DNA of 64,000 bases from NCBI RefSeq assembly GCF_001721295.1, contig NZ_MDDS01000017.1:1-64000 (forward strand). Direction: 5' to 3'. Shown one piece after another: positions 18,470-29,516 of this stretch. Within the stretch, counting starts at the first letter, position 1. The number at the start of each line of letters is the position of its first letter. The notes beneath the pieces are model-generated. The model searched no databases and had not been told where the DNA came from. It saw nothing but the letters and a program-made list of their open reading frames with translations. Origin of the DNA: Sphingomonas turrisvirgatae. Its GTDB lineage: Bacteria; Pseudomonadota; Alphaproteobacteria; Sphingomonadales; Sphingomonadaceae. The position numbers were made by a program, and so were the translations under genes.

Positions 18470-19666
18470 TTACTTCTCGATCGTCGCCACGACGCCTGCA
18501 CCGACGGTGCGGCCGCCTTCGCGGATCGTGAAGCGCTGACCGACGTCCATCGCGATCGGTGCGATCAGCTTCACGCCCAGCGCGACGTTGTCGCCCGGCA
18601 TGACCATCTCGGTGCCGGCCGGCAGCTCGATCGTGCCGGTGACGTCGGTGGTGCGGAAGTAGAACTGCGGACGATAGTTCGCGAAGAACGGCGTGTGACG
18701 GCCGCCTTCGTCCTTCGACAGGACGTACACTTCCGACTGGAAGTCGGTGTGCGGCTTGATCGAACCCGGCTTGGCCAGAACCTGACCACGCTCGACTTCT
18801 TCACGGCCCACGCCGCGGATCAGCGCGCCGATGTTGTCGCCGGCTTCACCCTGGTCGAGCAGCTTGCGGAACATTTCGACGCCCGTGACGGTGGTCTTGC
18901 GGACGGCTTCCTGGATGCCGACGATCTCGACTTCCTCGCCAACCTTGACGATGCCGGTCTCGACGCGGCCGGTGACGACCGTGCCGCGGCCCGAGATCGA
19001 GAACACGTCTTCGATCGGCATCATGAACGGCTTGTCCAGCGGACGCTCCGGCTGCGGGATCGACTCGTCGACAGCGGCCATGAGCGCGAGGATCGCATCC
19101 TTGCCCAGCTTGTCGTCGCTGCCCGACAGCGCGGCGGTTGCCGAACCACGGATGATCGGAATGTTGTCGCCGTCGAAGTCGCGCTTGCTCAGCTCTTCGC
19201 GGATTTCCATCTCGACCAGCTCAAGGATTTCCTCGTCGTCGACCAGGTCGACCTTGTTGAGGAAGACGACCATCGTCGGCACGCCGACCTGACGGGCGAG
19301 CAGGATGTGCTCCTTGGTCTGCGGCATCGGGCCGTCGGTCGCGGCAACCACCAGGATCGCGCCGTCCATCTGGGCGGCACCGGTGATCATGTTCTTCACA
19401 TAGTCGGCGTGGCCCGGGCAGTCGACGTGCGCATAGTGACGCTTGTCGGTCTCGTACTCGACGTGTGCGGTCGAGATGGTGATGCCACGCTCACGCTCTT
19501 CCGGCGCCTTGTCGATGTTGGCGAAGTCGACGGCGGCGTTGCCCGCGACGTTCTCGGCCAGCACCTTGGTGATCGCCGCGGTCAGCGACGTCTTGCCGTG
19601 GTCGACGTGACCGATGGTGCCGATGTTGAGGTGCGGTTTGTTCCGCTCAAACTTAGCCTTTGCCAT
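18470..19666 (-). CDS. tuf: elongation factor Tu
   Basis: 398 aa GTPase delivering aminoacyl-tRNA. G1 [11 protein letters not shown]2 region [11 protein letters not shown]3 DCPGHADY, G4 NKVD, and the C-terminal barrel domains complete to [10 protein letters not shown]. The start [11 protein letters not shown] at 19666 is conserved. Only one tuf copy is in this window. Follows fusA in the str operon order. Confidence 0.98.
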   Translation of the reverse strand: MAKAKFERNKPHLNIGTIGHVDHGKTSLTAAITKVLAENVAGNAAVDFANIDKAPEERERGITISTAHVEYETDKRHYAHVDCPGHADYVKNMITGAAQMDGAILVVAATDGPMPQTKEHILLARQVGVPTMVVFLNKVDLVDDEEILELVEMEIREELSKRDFDGDNIPIIRGSATAALSGSDDKLGKDAILALMAAVDESIPQPERPLDKPFMMPIEDVFSISGRGTVVTGRVETGIVKVGEEVEIVGIQEAVRKTTVTGVEMFRKLLDQGEAGDNIGALIRGVGREEVERGQVLAKPGSIKPHTDFQSEVYVLSKDEGGRHTPFFANYRPQFYFRTTDVTGTIELPAGTEMVMPGDNVALGVKLIAPIAMDVGQRFTIREGGRTVGAGVVATIEK

Positions 19667-19758
19667 TTTTCCTACCTTCTTGGATTCGATTGCCTCGCGA
19701 GCGGAGCCGCGCGAACGCGGCCCCATAGCGAGTGTTTTTACGTTATGCCAGCCCCAGC

Positions 19759-21852
<2,094 letters not shown>

Positions 21853-21870
21853 GATCGGTTCCTTAGAGAG

Positions 21871-21899
21871 ATGGGGAGCCGGACGATCCGGCTCCCCAT
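21871..21899. other. perfect 13-bp hairpin between rpsG and fusA
   Basis: ATGGGGAGCCGGA pairs perfectly with TCCGGCTCCCCAT around a 3-nt loop. It lies after rpsG and ends 18 nt before the fusA start codon, just ahead of the ribosome binding site. No U-tract follows in the fusA direction, so this is probably an intercistronic mRNA element (processing, stability or regulation) rather than a complete terminator. Confidence 0.7.
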
Positions 21900-21915
21900 A
21901 ATATAGTTGCTGTTT

Positions 21916-22386
21916 TTACCAGCGGTAGTGCGAGAAGGCGCGGTTCGCTTCCGCCATGCGGTGCGTGTCCTCGCGCTTCTTCACCGCATTGCCGCGGTTG
22001 TTCGAAGCGTCCAGCAGCTCGCCCGACAGGCGCGCCGACATGGTGTTCTCGCTGCGGTTGCGGGCCGAGCTGATCAGCCAGCGGATCGCCAGCGCCTGCG
22101 CGCGCTCCGGACGGACTTCGACCGGGACCTGATAGGTCGCACCGCCGACGCGGCGGCTGCGCACTTCGATACCCGGCTTGATGTTGTTGAGCGCTTCGTG
22201 GAAGACTCCGATCGGGTCCTTCTTCGCGCGCTGCTCGACAACTTCCAGTGCCGAATAGACGATGCCTTCGGCGACGGCCTTCTTGCCGTCCAGCATCACG
22301 CTGTTCATGAACTTGGAAAGAACCTGATCACCATAGACGGGATCGGGCAGGATTTCCCGCTTTTCGGGACGACGACGACGTGCCAT
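21916..22386 (-). CDS. rpsG: 30S ribosomal protein S7
   Basis: 156 aa; begins [20 protein letters not shown] and contains [31 protein letters not shown] in shortened recognition (S7 signature). Primary 16S rRNA binder of the head. In E. coli S7 represses the str mRNA; equivalent control here is unproven. Confidence 0.97.
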   Translation of the reverse strand: MARRRRPEKREILPDPVYGDQVLSKFMNSVMLDGKKAVAEGIVYSALEVVEQRAKKDPIGVFHEALNNIKPGIEVRSRRVGGATYQVPVEVRPERAQALAIRWLISSARNRSENTMSARLSGELLDASNNRGNAVKKREDTHRMAEANRAFSHYRW

Positions 22387-22456
22387 CTTGAATTTCCTTC
22401 TAAAACTTCAGCTGGTCCGGAACCCGTCCGGGGCTTACTTGAGGGCGCCCTGGGGC

Positions 22457-22828
22457 TTACTTCGGACGCTTCGCGCCGTACTTCGAACGGCTCTGCTTGC
22501 GGTCCTTGACACCCTGGGTATCGAGCACGCCGCGCAGCACGTGGTAGCGGACGCCGGGAAGGTCGCGAACGCGGCCGCCACGGATCAGCACGACCGAGTG
22601 CTCCTGCAGGTTGTGGCCTTCGCCGGGGATGTAGCTGATGACTTCGCGGCTGTTCGTCAGGCGGACCTTGGCCACCTTGCGAAGCGCGGAGTTCGGCTTC
22701 TTCGGAGTCGTCGTATAGACGCGGGTGCAAACGCCGCGCTTTTGCGGGTTCTGCTCCATCGCAGGGACCTTCGACTTGGTCTTCTGCAGGGTGCGGCCCT
22801 TGCGGACCAGCTGGTTGATCGTCGGCAT
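22457..22828 (-). CDS. rpsL: 30S ribosomal protein S12
   Basis: 123 aa decoding-centre protein. [12 protein letters not shown] start, [19 protein letters not shown] with the Lys targeted by streptomycin-resistance mutations, and the [17 protein letters not shown] loop. The Met at 22828 is the conserved start (an in-frame upstream Met adds 4 residues). First gene of the str block; its promoter should be in 22829-22900. Confidence 0.97.
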   Translation of the reverse strand: MPTINQLVRKGRTLQKTKSKVPAMEQNPQKRGVCTRVYTTTPKKPNSALRKVAKVRLTNSREVISYIPGEGHNLQEHSVVLIRGGRVRDLPGVRYHVLRGVLDTQGVKDRKQSRSKYGAKRPK

Positions 22829-22900
22829 GAAGCCCTTCACCTTTGTGTTTACCGGTCGCCCGGCGGTTACTTTGCTGAAGCCCTATTACGAGCGAATACG

Positions 22901-22935
22901 AAAAAGCCCCCGGCGGTCTTGCGACCTCCTGGGCC
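22901..22935 (-). terminator. terminator of the amidohydrolase transcript
   Basis: Imperfect GC hairpin (10 of 13 pairs, GCAA loop) followed on the minus strand by TTTTTC. It lies about 110 bp past the amidohydrolase stop and before the rpsL promoter region, separating the two transcription units. Confidence 0.7.
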
Positions 22936-23042
22936 AGATGCGTCTCCAGCAACGTTCAGCTCTGCCCCGCATGGACTCAGCCATTCGGGACGCGGGCGCC
23001 TATACGCAGGCGCAGGGCAGCGGTCAACCGGATCGCGTGAAG

Positions 23043-24308
23043 CTAGTCGACCCGCACGCCGCCCTTGATCACGGCCGCCGGTCTTGTCAGCACGCTCACG
23101 TCTTTCAGCGGATCGCCATCGACCGCAAGCATGTCGCCATAGCGGCCGACGGCGATCGTGCCGATGTCCCCTTCCCGCCCCAGCGCCCGCGCGGCGTTCA
23201 CGGTGGCGGTGCGGATCGCCTCGATCGCCGTCATGCCATATCGCACCATGACGCGGAACTGGCCCGCCGCGCTGCCGTGCGGCATCACCCCGGCGTCGGT
23301 GCCGAACACCATCTTCACCCCGGCGGCATGCGCCTTGCGGAAGTTGTCGCGCTGGATCTGTGCGATCTCGCGGTCCTTGCGCAGATTGTCCGGTAACACC
23401 CCGTTCTTCGCGCCCTCGGCCTGGGTATAGTCGGTATTGAAGATATCCATCGAGAACCACACTGGCTGCTTGCGCGCCGCCGCAAGCTTGATGCCCTCCT
23501 CGTCGACCAGGCTGGCATGTTCGATCGTGTCGATGCCGGCGCGGATCGCGGCCTTGATCCCCGCGGCGCCATGCGCATGCGCCGCGACGCGCAAACCCCA
23601 TTGGTGCGCCTCGTCCGCAATCGCGCGCATCTCCTCTTCGGACAGTTGCTGCTGACCCGGCTCGGTATTGCGCGAGAAGACGCCGCCCGTGGCGCAGATC
23701 TTGATGACCTCCGCACCATATTTGCGCTGCTCGCGCACGATGCGACGCAGATCCTGCGGCCCGTCGCCCACGGCCGCGCCCTTCGCCTTGTACGAGGGCG
23801 GGAGATAGGTCTGGTCGCAATGCCCGCCCGTCGCACCAAGCGAATGTGCCGCCGGGACGATGCGCGGTCCGGGCGTCAGGCCCTCGTCGATCGCCTGTTT
23901 GAGCCCGACATCACTGTAGTTCTCCGAACCGACATTGCGCACCGTGGTGAACCCCGCGCGGAGCATTGCCTGCGCGTTGCCGACCGCCTGCACGGTCCAA
24001 AAGCTGTCGGTGAACTGCAGCCCGTCATAGCCGCCGTAGCGCGGGTTCGCGTCCAGATGGACATGCATGTCGATCAGGCCCGGCAGGATCGTCTTGCCCG
24101 AAAGGTCGATATGCCGCACGTCCGCGCCCCAGCGCACGGTGCGGGCGTCGGCGATCGAGGTGATGCGCCCGTCGGTGATGAAGACGGCGGGATAGTCGAC
24201 CGTCTTGCCGGTCACGACATCGATCATATGCTCGGCGGTGACGACGACGGTTTCGGCATGTGCCGGCGCGGCGAGCAGCGCGACGGCAAGCAACGCGAGC
24301 CGGTTCAT
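23043..24308 (-). CDS. secreted metal-dependent amidohydrolase
   Basis: 421 aa. Signal peptide MNRLALLAVALLAAPAHA, then an imidazolonepropionase/prolidase-like amidohydrolase fold: metal motif GLIDMHVHLD, the likely bridging Lys in VIKICATGG, His ligands in HAHG and IEHAS, and the Asp in FGTDAGV. Substrate unknown; exported relatives often cleave dipeptides with C-terminal Pro/Arg/Lys or lactone-like amides. The ATG at 24308 overlaps the stop of the upstream MAPEG gene by 4 nt; the longer open frame to 25004 is an artefact. Confidence 0.88.
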   Translation of the reverse strand: MNRLALLAVALLAAPAHAETVVVTAEHMIDVVTGKTVDYPAVFITDGRITSIADARTVRWGADVRHIDLSGKTILPGLIDMHVHLDANPRYGGYDGLQFTDSFWTVQAVGNAQAMLRAGFTTVRNVGSENYSDVGLKQAIDEGLTPGPRIVPAAHSLGATGGHCDQTYLPPSYKAKGAAVGDGPQDLRRIVREQRKYGAEVIKICATGGVFSRNTEPGQQQLSEEEMRAIADEAHQWGLRVAAHAHGAAGIKAAIRAGIDTIEHASLVDEEGIKLAAARKQPVWFSMDIFNTDYTQAEGAKNGVLPDNLRKDREIAQIQRDNFRKAHAAGVKMVFGTDAGVMPHGSAAGQFRVMVRYGMTAIEAIRTATVNAARALGREGDIGTIAVGRYGDMLAVDGDPLKDVSVLTRPAAVIKGGVRVD

Positions 24309-24769
24309 GCCGACAGCATGTCGGCAGGCATGCCGTCGGAGCGCGACGCCGCGCTCGCCAAATCGATCCCGAACCCGATCCACATCGCCATCAGCACCAC
24401 GCCGGAAAGCAGGAACAGCAAGGCGCGAACCGGCACCTTCTTCGGCCCGATATGCACGAAACTGTGACAATATCGGAGCGCGACATAGAGCCATGCGAGC
24501 ACGACCTGCACCTGACTGTCCTGGCTGGTGATCAGCAGCAGCGGAATCAGCGCGAAGTACAGCACCGGCATCTCGAACAGGTTGCGGTAATTGTTCGCCG
24601 GCATTTCGATCGGCGCGAAATAGCGCAGTGCCGCTTCGCCCGTGTCGAAGTCGCCGCGCCCGGGCGGGTTGGCTCGGATGTGCCGCGCGCGGGTGACGAA
24701 CATCGTGACGAAGACGATGAAGATCAGCGCGACCAGCGCCAGGGTCGGCCAAAGAATGGACAGGCTCAA
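24305..24769 (-). CDS. MAPEG family membrane protein
   Basis: About 154 aa with four predicted membrane helices (for example LVALIFIVFVTMFVTRAR at the start and ALLFLLSGVVLMAMWIGFG at the end). The loop NNYRNLFEMPVLYFALIPLLL and LRYCHSFVHIGPKKVPVR are the MAPEG pattern (Arg/Asn/Glu/Tyr glutathione-site residues in eukaryotic members). Start TTG 24769 is chosen since GGGGAG precedes it by 9 nt; an ATG at 24841 would add an Arg/His-rich non-conserved leader and overlap the divergent GFA gene. Translationally coupled to the amidohydrolase. Confidence 0.8.
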   Translation of the reverse strand: MSLSILWPTLALVALIFIVFVTMFVTRARHIRANPPGRGDFDTGEAALRYFAPIEMPANNYRNLFEMPVLYFALIPLLLITSQDSQVQVVLAWLYVALRYCHSFVHIGPKKVPVRALLFLLSGVVLMAMWIGFGIDLASAASRSDGMPADMLSA

Positions 24770-24840
24770 GACGGCGGCTCCCCAATTCGCTATGGATCGA
24801 ACGTGCCGGGTGATAGCTCGCCTGTAAAGCGGAGGATGCA

Positions 24841-25290
24841 ATGCGGACGGATCGGGAAGGCAGCTGCCGTTGTGGAAGTATCAGGTTCCGGATCAATGCC
24901 GATCCGCTTGTCACGGCCGTCTGCCATTGCCGCGGGTGCCAGAAGATGACGGCCAGCGCCTTTTCCACCACCATCACTCTTCCCGCTGATGCGCTGGAGG
25001 TCATTGCCGGCGAACCGGTGATCGGCGGACTGCATGGGGACGAGGCGCGCCATCATCATTGCGGTTGGTGCAAGAGCTGGCTGTTCACACGGCTGCCGCC
25101 GGAATATGGCGCGGTCAACGTGCGCGCGACGATGCTGGACGACGCGCGGGGTTTCACGCCGTTCATGGAGACGTTCACAAGCGAGGCGCTGCCCTGGGCC
25201 AAAACCGGCGCGACCCGCAGCTTCGAGCGTTTTCCCGAGCCCGGCGACTATCCGGCGCTGATCGAAGCCTATCGGGAATCGGTCGCCTGA
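24841..25290 (+). CDS. GFA/CENP-V family zinc protein
   Basis: 149 aa. The GFA fold has cysteine clusters CRCGSIRF (N-terminal), CHCRGCQKMTASAF, and HHHCGWCKSWLF, which bind zinc. The family is named for glutathione-dependent formaldehyde-activating enzyme but most members have unknown substrates. GGAGG precedes the ATG. Divergently placed relative to the MAPEG gene with about 70 bp between starts. Confidence 0.85.
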   Translation: MRTDREGSCRCGSIRFRINADPLVTAVCHCRGCQKMTASAFSTTITLPADALEVIAGEPVIGGLHGDEARHHHCGWCKSWLFTRLPPEYGAVNVRATMLDDARGFTPFMETFTSEALPWAKTGATRSFERFPEPGDYPALIEAYRESVA

Positions 25291-25319
25291 GCCGGGTCAA
25301 ACCGGCCCAGGCGGATCGA

Positions 25320-25916
25320 TTACAGGCCGCTGACGTGCTTGAGATGCCCTTCGACCACCGGCGCGGTTTCGCTGGCGAACGTCTTGAGCGACGGCACGTC
25401 GCCGCTGCTGGCGTAGCCCTGCAGCGCAGCGAGCGTCTTCTGGTGCGCGGCAACTTGCTGCTGCTTGTAGAGCGTGTCGAACTCGGCACCGCTGGCGGCG
25501 CGCAGCGCTTCCAGGTTGGCCGTCTGCTCGGCATTCATGGCGGGCGCGGGCGTGATCGCCGGATCGGCCTTCCCTGCCGCCGCCTTGAGCTTGGCGGTGG
25601 AGGTCGTGTGATCCTTGATCATCATCGCCGCGAATTCCTTGACCGGGGCGGTCGTCGCCTTTTCCTGCGCCAGCTTCGAGGATTCGAGTTCGAACATGTC
25701 GCTCGCGGCGGCGGTGTCGGCGAACTGCTGGCCCGTCATCGGTGCGGCCGCATCAGGCGCCATCGCCATATTGTCGGCAGCATTGCCTTCCATCGCGGCC
25801 TCGCTGCCGGCTAGCGCATCGTTGCCGGTGACGGTCACATTGGCCGACTCCGCATTGCCGCCACAGGCGGCAAGTGCGAGCGCGGGCAGAACGGCTAACA
25901 TGAGTTTATGTTTCAT
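25320..25916 (-). CDS. DUF4142 lipoprotein
   Basis: 198 aa. Signal peptide with lipobox LAAC (Cys18), a low-complexity linker rich in Ala/Asp/Met, then the helical DUF4142 domain (QFADTAAASDMFELESSKLAQ ... MMIKDHTTSTAKLKAA). Members are ferritin-like four-helix envelope proteins of unknown role. Its ribosome binding site AGGAGG is the 3' arm of a strong hairpin (25926-25965). It follows lpdA by only 57 bp. Confidence 0.88.
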   Translation of the reverse strand: MKHKLMLAVLPALALAACGGNAESANVTVTGNDALAGSEAAMEGNAADNMAMAPDAAAPMTGQQFADTAAASDMFELESSKLAQEKATTAPVKEFAAMMIKDHTTSTAKLKAAAGKADPAITPAPAMNAEQTANLEALRAASGAEFDTLYKQQQVAAHQKTLAALQGYASSGDVPSLKTFASETAPVVEGHLKHVSGL

Positions 25917-25925
25917 CGGGGTTTT

Positions 25926-25965
25926 CCTCCTGCAGGCCCGGCGCGAACGCCCGGCCGGCAGGAGG
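25926..25965 (-). promoter_or_regulatory. hairpin that sequesters the DUF4142 ribosome binding site
   Basis: Read on the minus strand: CCTCCTGC, a mostly paired interior (GGCCGGGCG / CGCCGGGCC with one bulge), then GCAGGAGG. The 3' arm contains AGGAGG, located about 9 nt before the DUF4142 ATG. An RNA made by read-through from lpdA would therefore fold away the Shine-Dalgarno site. Could also serve as a U-less terminator for lpdA. Confidence 0.6.
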
Positions 25966-25973
25966 GTTCCCGA

Positions 25974-27374
25974 TCACATGTGCAGCTGCCGGCCATAAGC
26001 AGCGAGCACGGCCTCGTGCATCGTCTCGCTGATCGTCGGATGGGGGAACACCGTCTCCATCAGCTCAGCCTCGGTCGTCTCGAGCGTCTTGCCGATGGTA
26101 TAGCCCTGGATCATCTCGGTGACTTCCGCGCCGATCATGTGCGCGCCGAGCAGTTCGCCCGTCTTGGCGTCGAACACCGTCTTCACAAAGCCCTCCGGCT
26201 CGCCCAGCGCGATCGCCTTGCCGTTGCCGATGAAGGGGAAGTTGCCGACCTTGACCTCGTAACCCGCTTCCTTTGCCTTCGCTTCGGTCAGGCCGACGCT
26301 GGCGATCTGCGGGTGGCAATAGGTACAGCCCGGGATGTTGCGCGGGTCCATCGCGTGCGGATGCTTGCCGGCGATCGCCTCGGCCGCGATCACGCCCTCA
26401 TGGCTCGCCTTGTGCGCCAGCCAAGGCGGCGCAGTGATGTCGCCGATCGCCCACAGCCCCTCGACATTGGTCTTGCAGTCCGGCCCGGTCACCAGGAAGC
26501 CGCGATCGTTTACCTCGACGCCGAGTTCCTTGAGGCCAAGGTCCTCGGTGTTCGGCACGATGCCGATTGCAACGATGACGTGGCTGTACTCGCCCGCAAC
26601 CGCCTTACCATCCTTACCCGTGATGGTCGCCTTCACGCCATTTGCGTCGGCCTCGATCTTGTCGATCCTGGCCGAGGTCATGATGTTCATGCCCTGCTTC
26701 TTCAGCGCCTTTTCAAGGTGCGCGGAGATGTCGGCATCCTCGACGGGCACGATGCGGTCCATCATCTCGACCACGGTCACCTCGGCGCCCATGTCGTTGT
26801 AGAAGGACGCAAACTCGATCCCGATCGCGCCCGATCCGATCACCAGCAGCTTGCTCGGCATCTCGCTCGGCGTCATGGCGTGGCGATAGGTCCAGACGCG
26901 CTTGCCGTCGGCGGGCAGGCCCGGCAGGTCACGGGCGCGCGCACCGGTCGCGACGATGATGTTCCTGGCGGTCAGTTCGGTCGCCTTGCCGTCCTTATCG
27001 GTGACGGTCAGCTTGCCCTTTCCGGTCAGCTTGCCCGTGCCCATGTGGACGGCGATCTTGTTCTTCTTCATCAGGTGCGTGACGCCCTGATTGAGCTGCT
27101 TGGCGACGCCGCGCGAACGCTTGACGACCGCATCCAGGTCGGCGCTGATCTTCTCCGCGGCGAGGCCATAGTCCTTGGCGTGCTGCATGAAGTGGAAGAT
27201 CTCGGCCGAGCGCAGCAGCGCCTTGGTCGGGATGCAGCCCCAGTTGAGGCAGATGCCGCCCAGCAGCTCGCGCTCGACGATCGCGGTCTTGAGCCCGAGC
27301 TGGCTCGCACGGATCGCCGCGACATAGCCGCCCGGGCCCGAGCCGAGCACGATCACGTCATAGGTTTCAGCCAC
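25974..27374 (-). CDS. lpdA: dihydrolipoyl dehydrogenase (E3)
   Basis: 466 aa FAD flavoprotein that reoxidises lipoamide for the 2-oxoacid dehydrogenase complexes. FAD motif VLGSGPGGYVAAIRASQLG, redox disulfide GGICLNWGCIPTKAL, NAD motif VIGSGAIGIEFASFYNDMGAEVTVVE, second FAD motif WAIGDI and C-terminal catalytic HPHPTISE. Downstream of the E2 gene with two small genes between, so likely serves pyruvate dehydrogenase. Confidence 0.96.
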   Translation of the reverse strand: MAETYDVIVLGSGPGGYVAAIRASQLGLKTAIVERELLGGICLNWGCIPTKALLRSAEIFHFMQHAKDYGLAAEKISADLDAVVKRSRGVAKQLNQGVTHLMKKNKIAVHMGTGKLTGKGKLTVTDKDGKATELTARNIIVATGARARDLPGLPADGKRVWTYRHAMTPSEMPSKLLVIGSGAIGIEFASFYNDMGAEVTVVEMMDRIVPVEDADISAHLEKALKKQGMNIMTSARIDKIEADANGVKATITGKDGKAVAGEYSHVIVAIGIVPNTEDLGLKELGVEVNDRGFLVTGPDCKTNVEGLWAIGDITAPPWLAHKASHEGVIAAEAIAGKHPHAMDPRNIPGCTYCHPQIASVGLTEAKAKEAGYEVKVGNFPFIGNGKAIALGEPEGFVKTVFDAKTGELLGAHMIGAEVTEMIQGYTIGKTLETTEAELMETVFPHPTISETMHEAVLAAYGRQLHM

Positions 27375-27431
27375 GTCGATCTCCTGTTGGCGCGGTCCGA
27401 ACCGGACGCGCGTCGAAATTGAAAAATGGTA

Positions 27432-27818
27432 TCAAGCGGTATCCACGGGGCGGGGCTTCTTGTCCTCGCCCACCGCCACGAAGGTGAAGGCGGCCTGAGT
27501 CACGCGTTCATGATCTTCGCCGTGCCGGTCGCGCCGCCACGCCTCCACATCGATCACCATCGAGGTCCGCCCGACCCTGCTCAGCCGGGCATAGACCGAC
27601 ACCTCGTCGCCGACCGCGACCGGCGCATGGAACTGCATGCCGTCCATCGCCACCGTGACCGCGCGCCCTCGCGCACGTCGCGCCGCGACCAGCCCGGCGG
27701 CCATGTCCATCTGTCCCATCAGCCAGCCGCCAAAGATGTCGCCATAAGCGTTGGCATCGGCCGGCATGGTCGTCACGCGGATCGTCGGCTCGATAGATGG
27801 AGGCATGGGCTCATCCAT
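27432..27818 (-). CDS. acyl-CoA thioesterase (hot-dog fold)
   Basis: 128 aa. Hot-dog domain with MPADANAYGDIFGGWLMGQMDMAAG (catalytic Asn/Asp-type region of the YciA/BACH group) and VAVGDEVSVYARLSRVGRTS. Hydrolyses acyl-CoA, chain length unknown. The start MDEPMPPS at 27818 overlaps the stop of the upstream 71-aa gene by 8 nt. Confidence 0.88.
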   Translation of the reverse strand: MDEPMPPSIEPTIRVTTMPADANAYGDIFGGWLMGQMDMAAGLVAARRARGRAVTVAMDGMQFHAPVAVGDEVSVYARLSRVGRTSMVIDVEAWRRDRHGEDHERVTQAAFTFVAVGEDKKPRPVDTA

Positions 27819-28026
27819 TGCGGCGCTCCTCACGCCGCGCACGGTCCAGCGCCGCCGCCCGGCGCATGGGACCGATCGCCATCAGGATCACGCAGACGAT
27901 CGCGACCCCGGTGACCAGCCAAACATCCTGCTTTGCCAATGGATAGGCCCACGCGCACAGCGAGGCGAACACCAGTGCGACGGCGATGCCGGCGGCGACA
28001 TACAGGGCTTCGACCAGGACGCGCAT
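27811..28026 (-). CDS. small two-TM membrane protein
   Basis: 71 aa. Two hydrophobic helices (about residues 5-28 and 34-52) and a basic C-terminal tail (MRRAAALDRARREERRNG). No family recognised. It sits between the E2 and thioesterase genes, 10 bp after the E2 stop and overlapping the thioesterase, so it is co-transcribed. Confidence 0.65.
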   Translation of the reverse strand: MRVLVEALYVAAGIAVALVFASLCAWAYPLAKQDVWLVTGVAIVCVILMAIGPMRRAAALDRARREERRNG

Positions 28027-28036
28027 GGCGAACCTC

Positions 28037-29368
28037 TCAGGCGAGCAGACCCATCGGCGATTCGACCAGCGCCTTGAATATCTTCATCAGCTCCGCGCCG
28101 TCCGCACCATCGATCGCACGATGGTCGAAGCTGCCGGTGGCGCTCATCACCGTCGCCACGCCAAGCGCGTCGTCCACGATGTACGGGCGCTTTTCGCCGG
28201 CGCCGACCGCCAGGATCATGCCCTGGGGCGGATTGATGACCGCGTCGAACTGCTTGATCCCGAACATGCCCATGTTCGAGATGCTGGCGGTGCCGCCCTG
28301 ATATTCGTGCGGCTGCAGCTTGCCTTCCTTGGCCTTGTCAGCCAGCGCCTTCATCTGCGTCGAGATGCTGGCCAGTCCGATATTGGCAGCGTCGCGGATG
28401 ATCGGGGTGATGAGGCCCGTCGGCGTCGACACCGCGACCGAAATGTCCGAGCGGCTGTACTTGATCAGCTTGTCGCCGGCATAGGTGACGTTGCACTTGG
28501 GCGCCTGAGCCAGCGCGACGGCCAGCGCCTTGATCAGCATGTCGTTGACCGACAACTTGACCCCACGCCCTTCCAGGCTCTTGTTCAATTCGCCACGCAG
28601 CTTGAGCAGCGCGTCGAGGCGCACGTCCACGGTGAGATAGATGTGCGGCACGGTCTGCTTCGCCTCGGTCAGGCGGCGCGCAATCGTCTTGCGGATGTTG
28701 CTGAGCTTCTCCGCCTCGTGAGGGATGCTCTCGTCGTACCAGGCCGCCGCAGGGGCAGCCGAAGGTGCCGTAGCAGCAGCGGGCGCGGCGGCGGGGGCCG
28801 CAGCTTGCGATCCAGCCGACGGCGCAGCGCCGGGCCGTGCGCCCTCCACATCGGCCTTGACGATGCGGCCGTTCGGGCCCGAACCGGTCAGGCCGGAGAG
28901 CTCGACGCCCTTTTCGGCGGCAATGCGACGGGCGAGCGGGCTGGCCTTGACGCGATCGCCGGCACTGGGAGCGCTCGCAGCCTTGGGAGCGGAAACATTG
29001 GACTTGGCGCTGTCCTGTGGCGGCAGGCCGTGATCTGCAGCCTCGTCCAGCTTGCGCTCGGGCTGCGGCGCGGAAGCTGTCTTGGCCGCATCGCCCTTCG
29101 GCGCTTCGATCGAGCCGGCATCCTCGCCCTCGCCCGCCAGGACGGCAATGACGCTGCCGACCTTAACACCGTCCGTGCCCTCGGCCACGACGATCCGCGC
29201 AATGACGCCCTCATCGACGGCTTCGAATTCCATCGTCGCCTTGTCGGTCTCGATCTCGGCGATCAGATCGCCCGACTTCACCGCATCGCCTTCCTTCACC
29301 AGCCATTTGGCCAGCGTCCCTTCTTCCATCGTGGGCGAAAGAGCAGGCATCTTGATTTCGATCGACAT
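28037..29368 (-). CDS. pdhC: pyruvate dehydrogenase E2, dihydrolipoamide acetyltransferase
   Basis: 443 aa. Lipoyl domain 1-80 with the lipoylated Lys in IETDKATMEF, an Ala/Pro linker, the peripheral-subunit-binding domain (ASPLARRIAAEKGVELSGLTGSGPNGRI), a second linker, then the acetyltransferase core with its active-site signature FDHRAIDGADGAELM. The start MSIEIKMPALSP at 29368 is conserved; the longer frame is not. The E1 genes are not in this window. Confidence 0.94.
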   Translation of the reverse strand: MSIEIKMPALSPTMEEGTLAKWLVKEGDAVKSGDLIAEIETDKATMEFEAVDEGVIARIVVAEGTDGVKVGSVIAVLAGEGEDAGSIEAPKGDAAKTASAPQPERKLDEAADHGLPPQDSAKSNVSAPKAASAPSAGDRVKASPLARRIAAEKGVELSGLTGSGPNGRIVKADVEGARPGAAPSAGSQAAAPAAAPAAATAPSAAPAAAWYDESIPHEAEKLSNIRKTIARRLTEAKQTVPHIYLTVDVRLDALLKLRGELNKSLEGRGVKLSVNDMLIKALAVALAQAPKCNVTYAGDKLIKYSRSDISVAVSTPTGLITPIIRDAANIGLASISTQMKALADKAKEGKLQPHEYQGGTASISNMGMFGIKQFDAVINPPQGMILAVGAGEKRPYIVDDALGVATVMSATGSFDHRAIDGADGAELMKIFKALVESPMGLLA

Positions 29369-29516
29369 GGGTGGGGAGGATCCTGTCGTGTGATGGTGTT
29401 CAGTCGCCCCTCTCGCGCGGCGAACGGCCCCGGTCAACCCTGCCGCGTCCGTCAAGTGCTTGCGCTGGCAGCTTTGCCGCGTCACCAAGGCACCAGGATC
29501 GGGGGAGGATAGTAAC

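Noticed and set aside
22867-25004. Amidohydrolase start at 25004 giving a 653-residue protein
   Set aside because: The upstream 230 codons run antisense or out of frame through the MAPEG and GFA genes, while a signal peptide begins precisely at ATG 24308.
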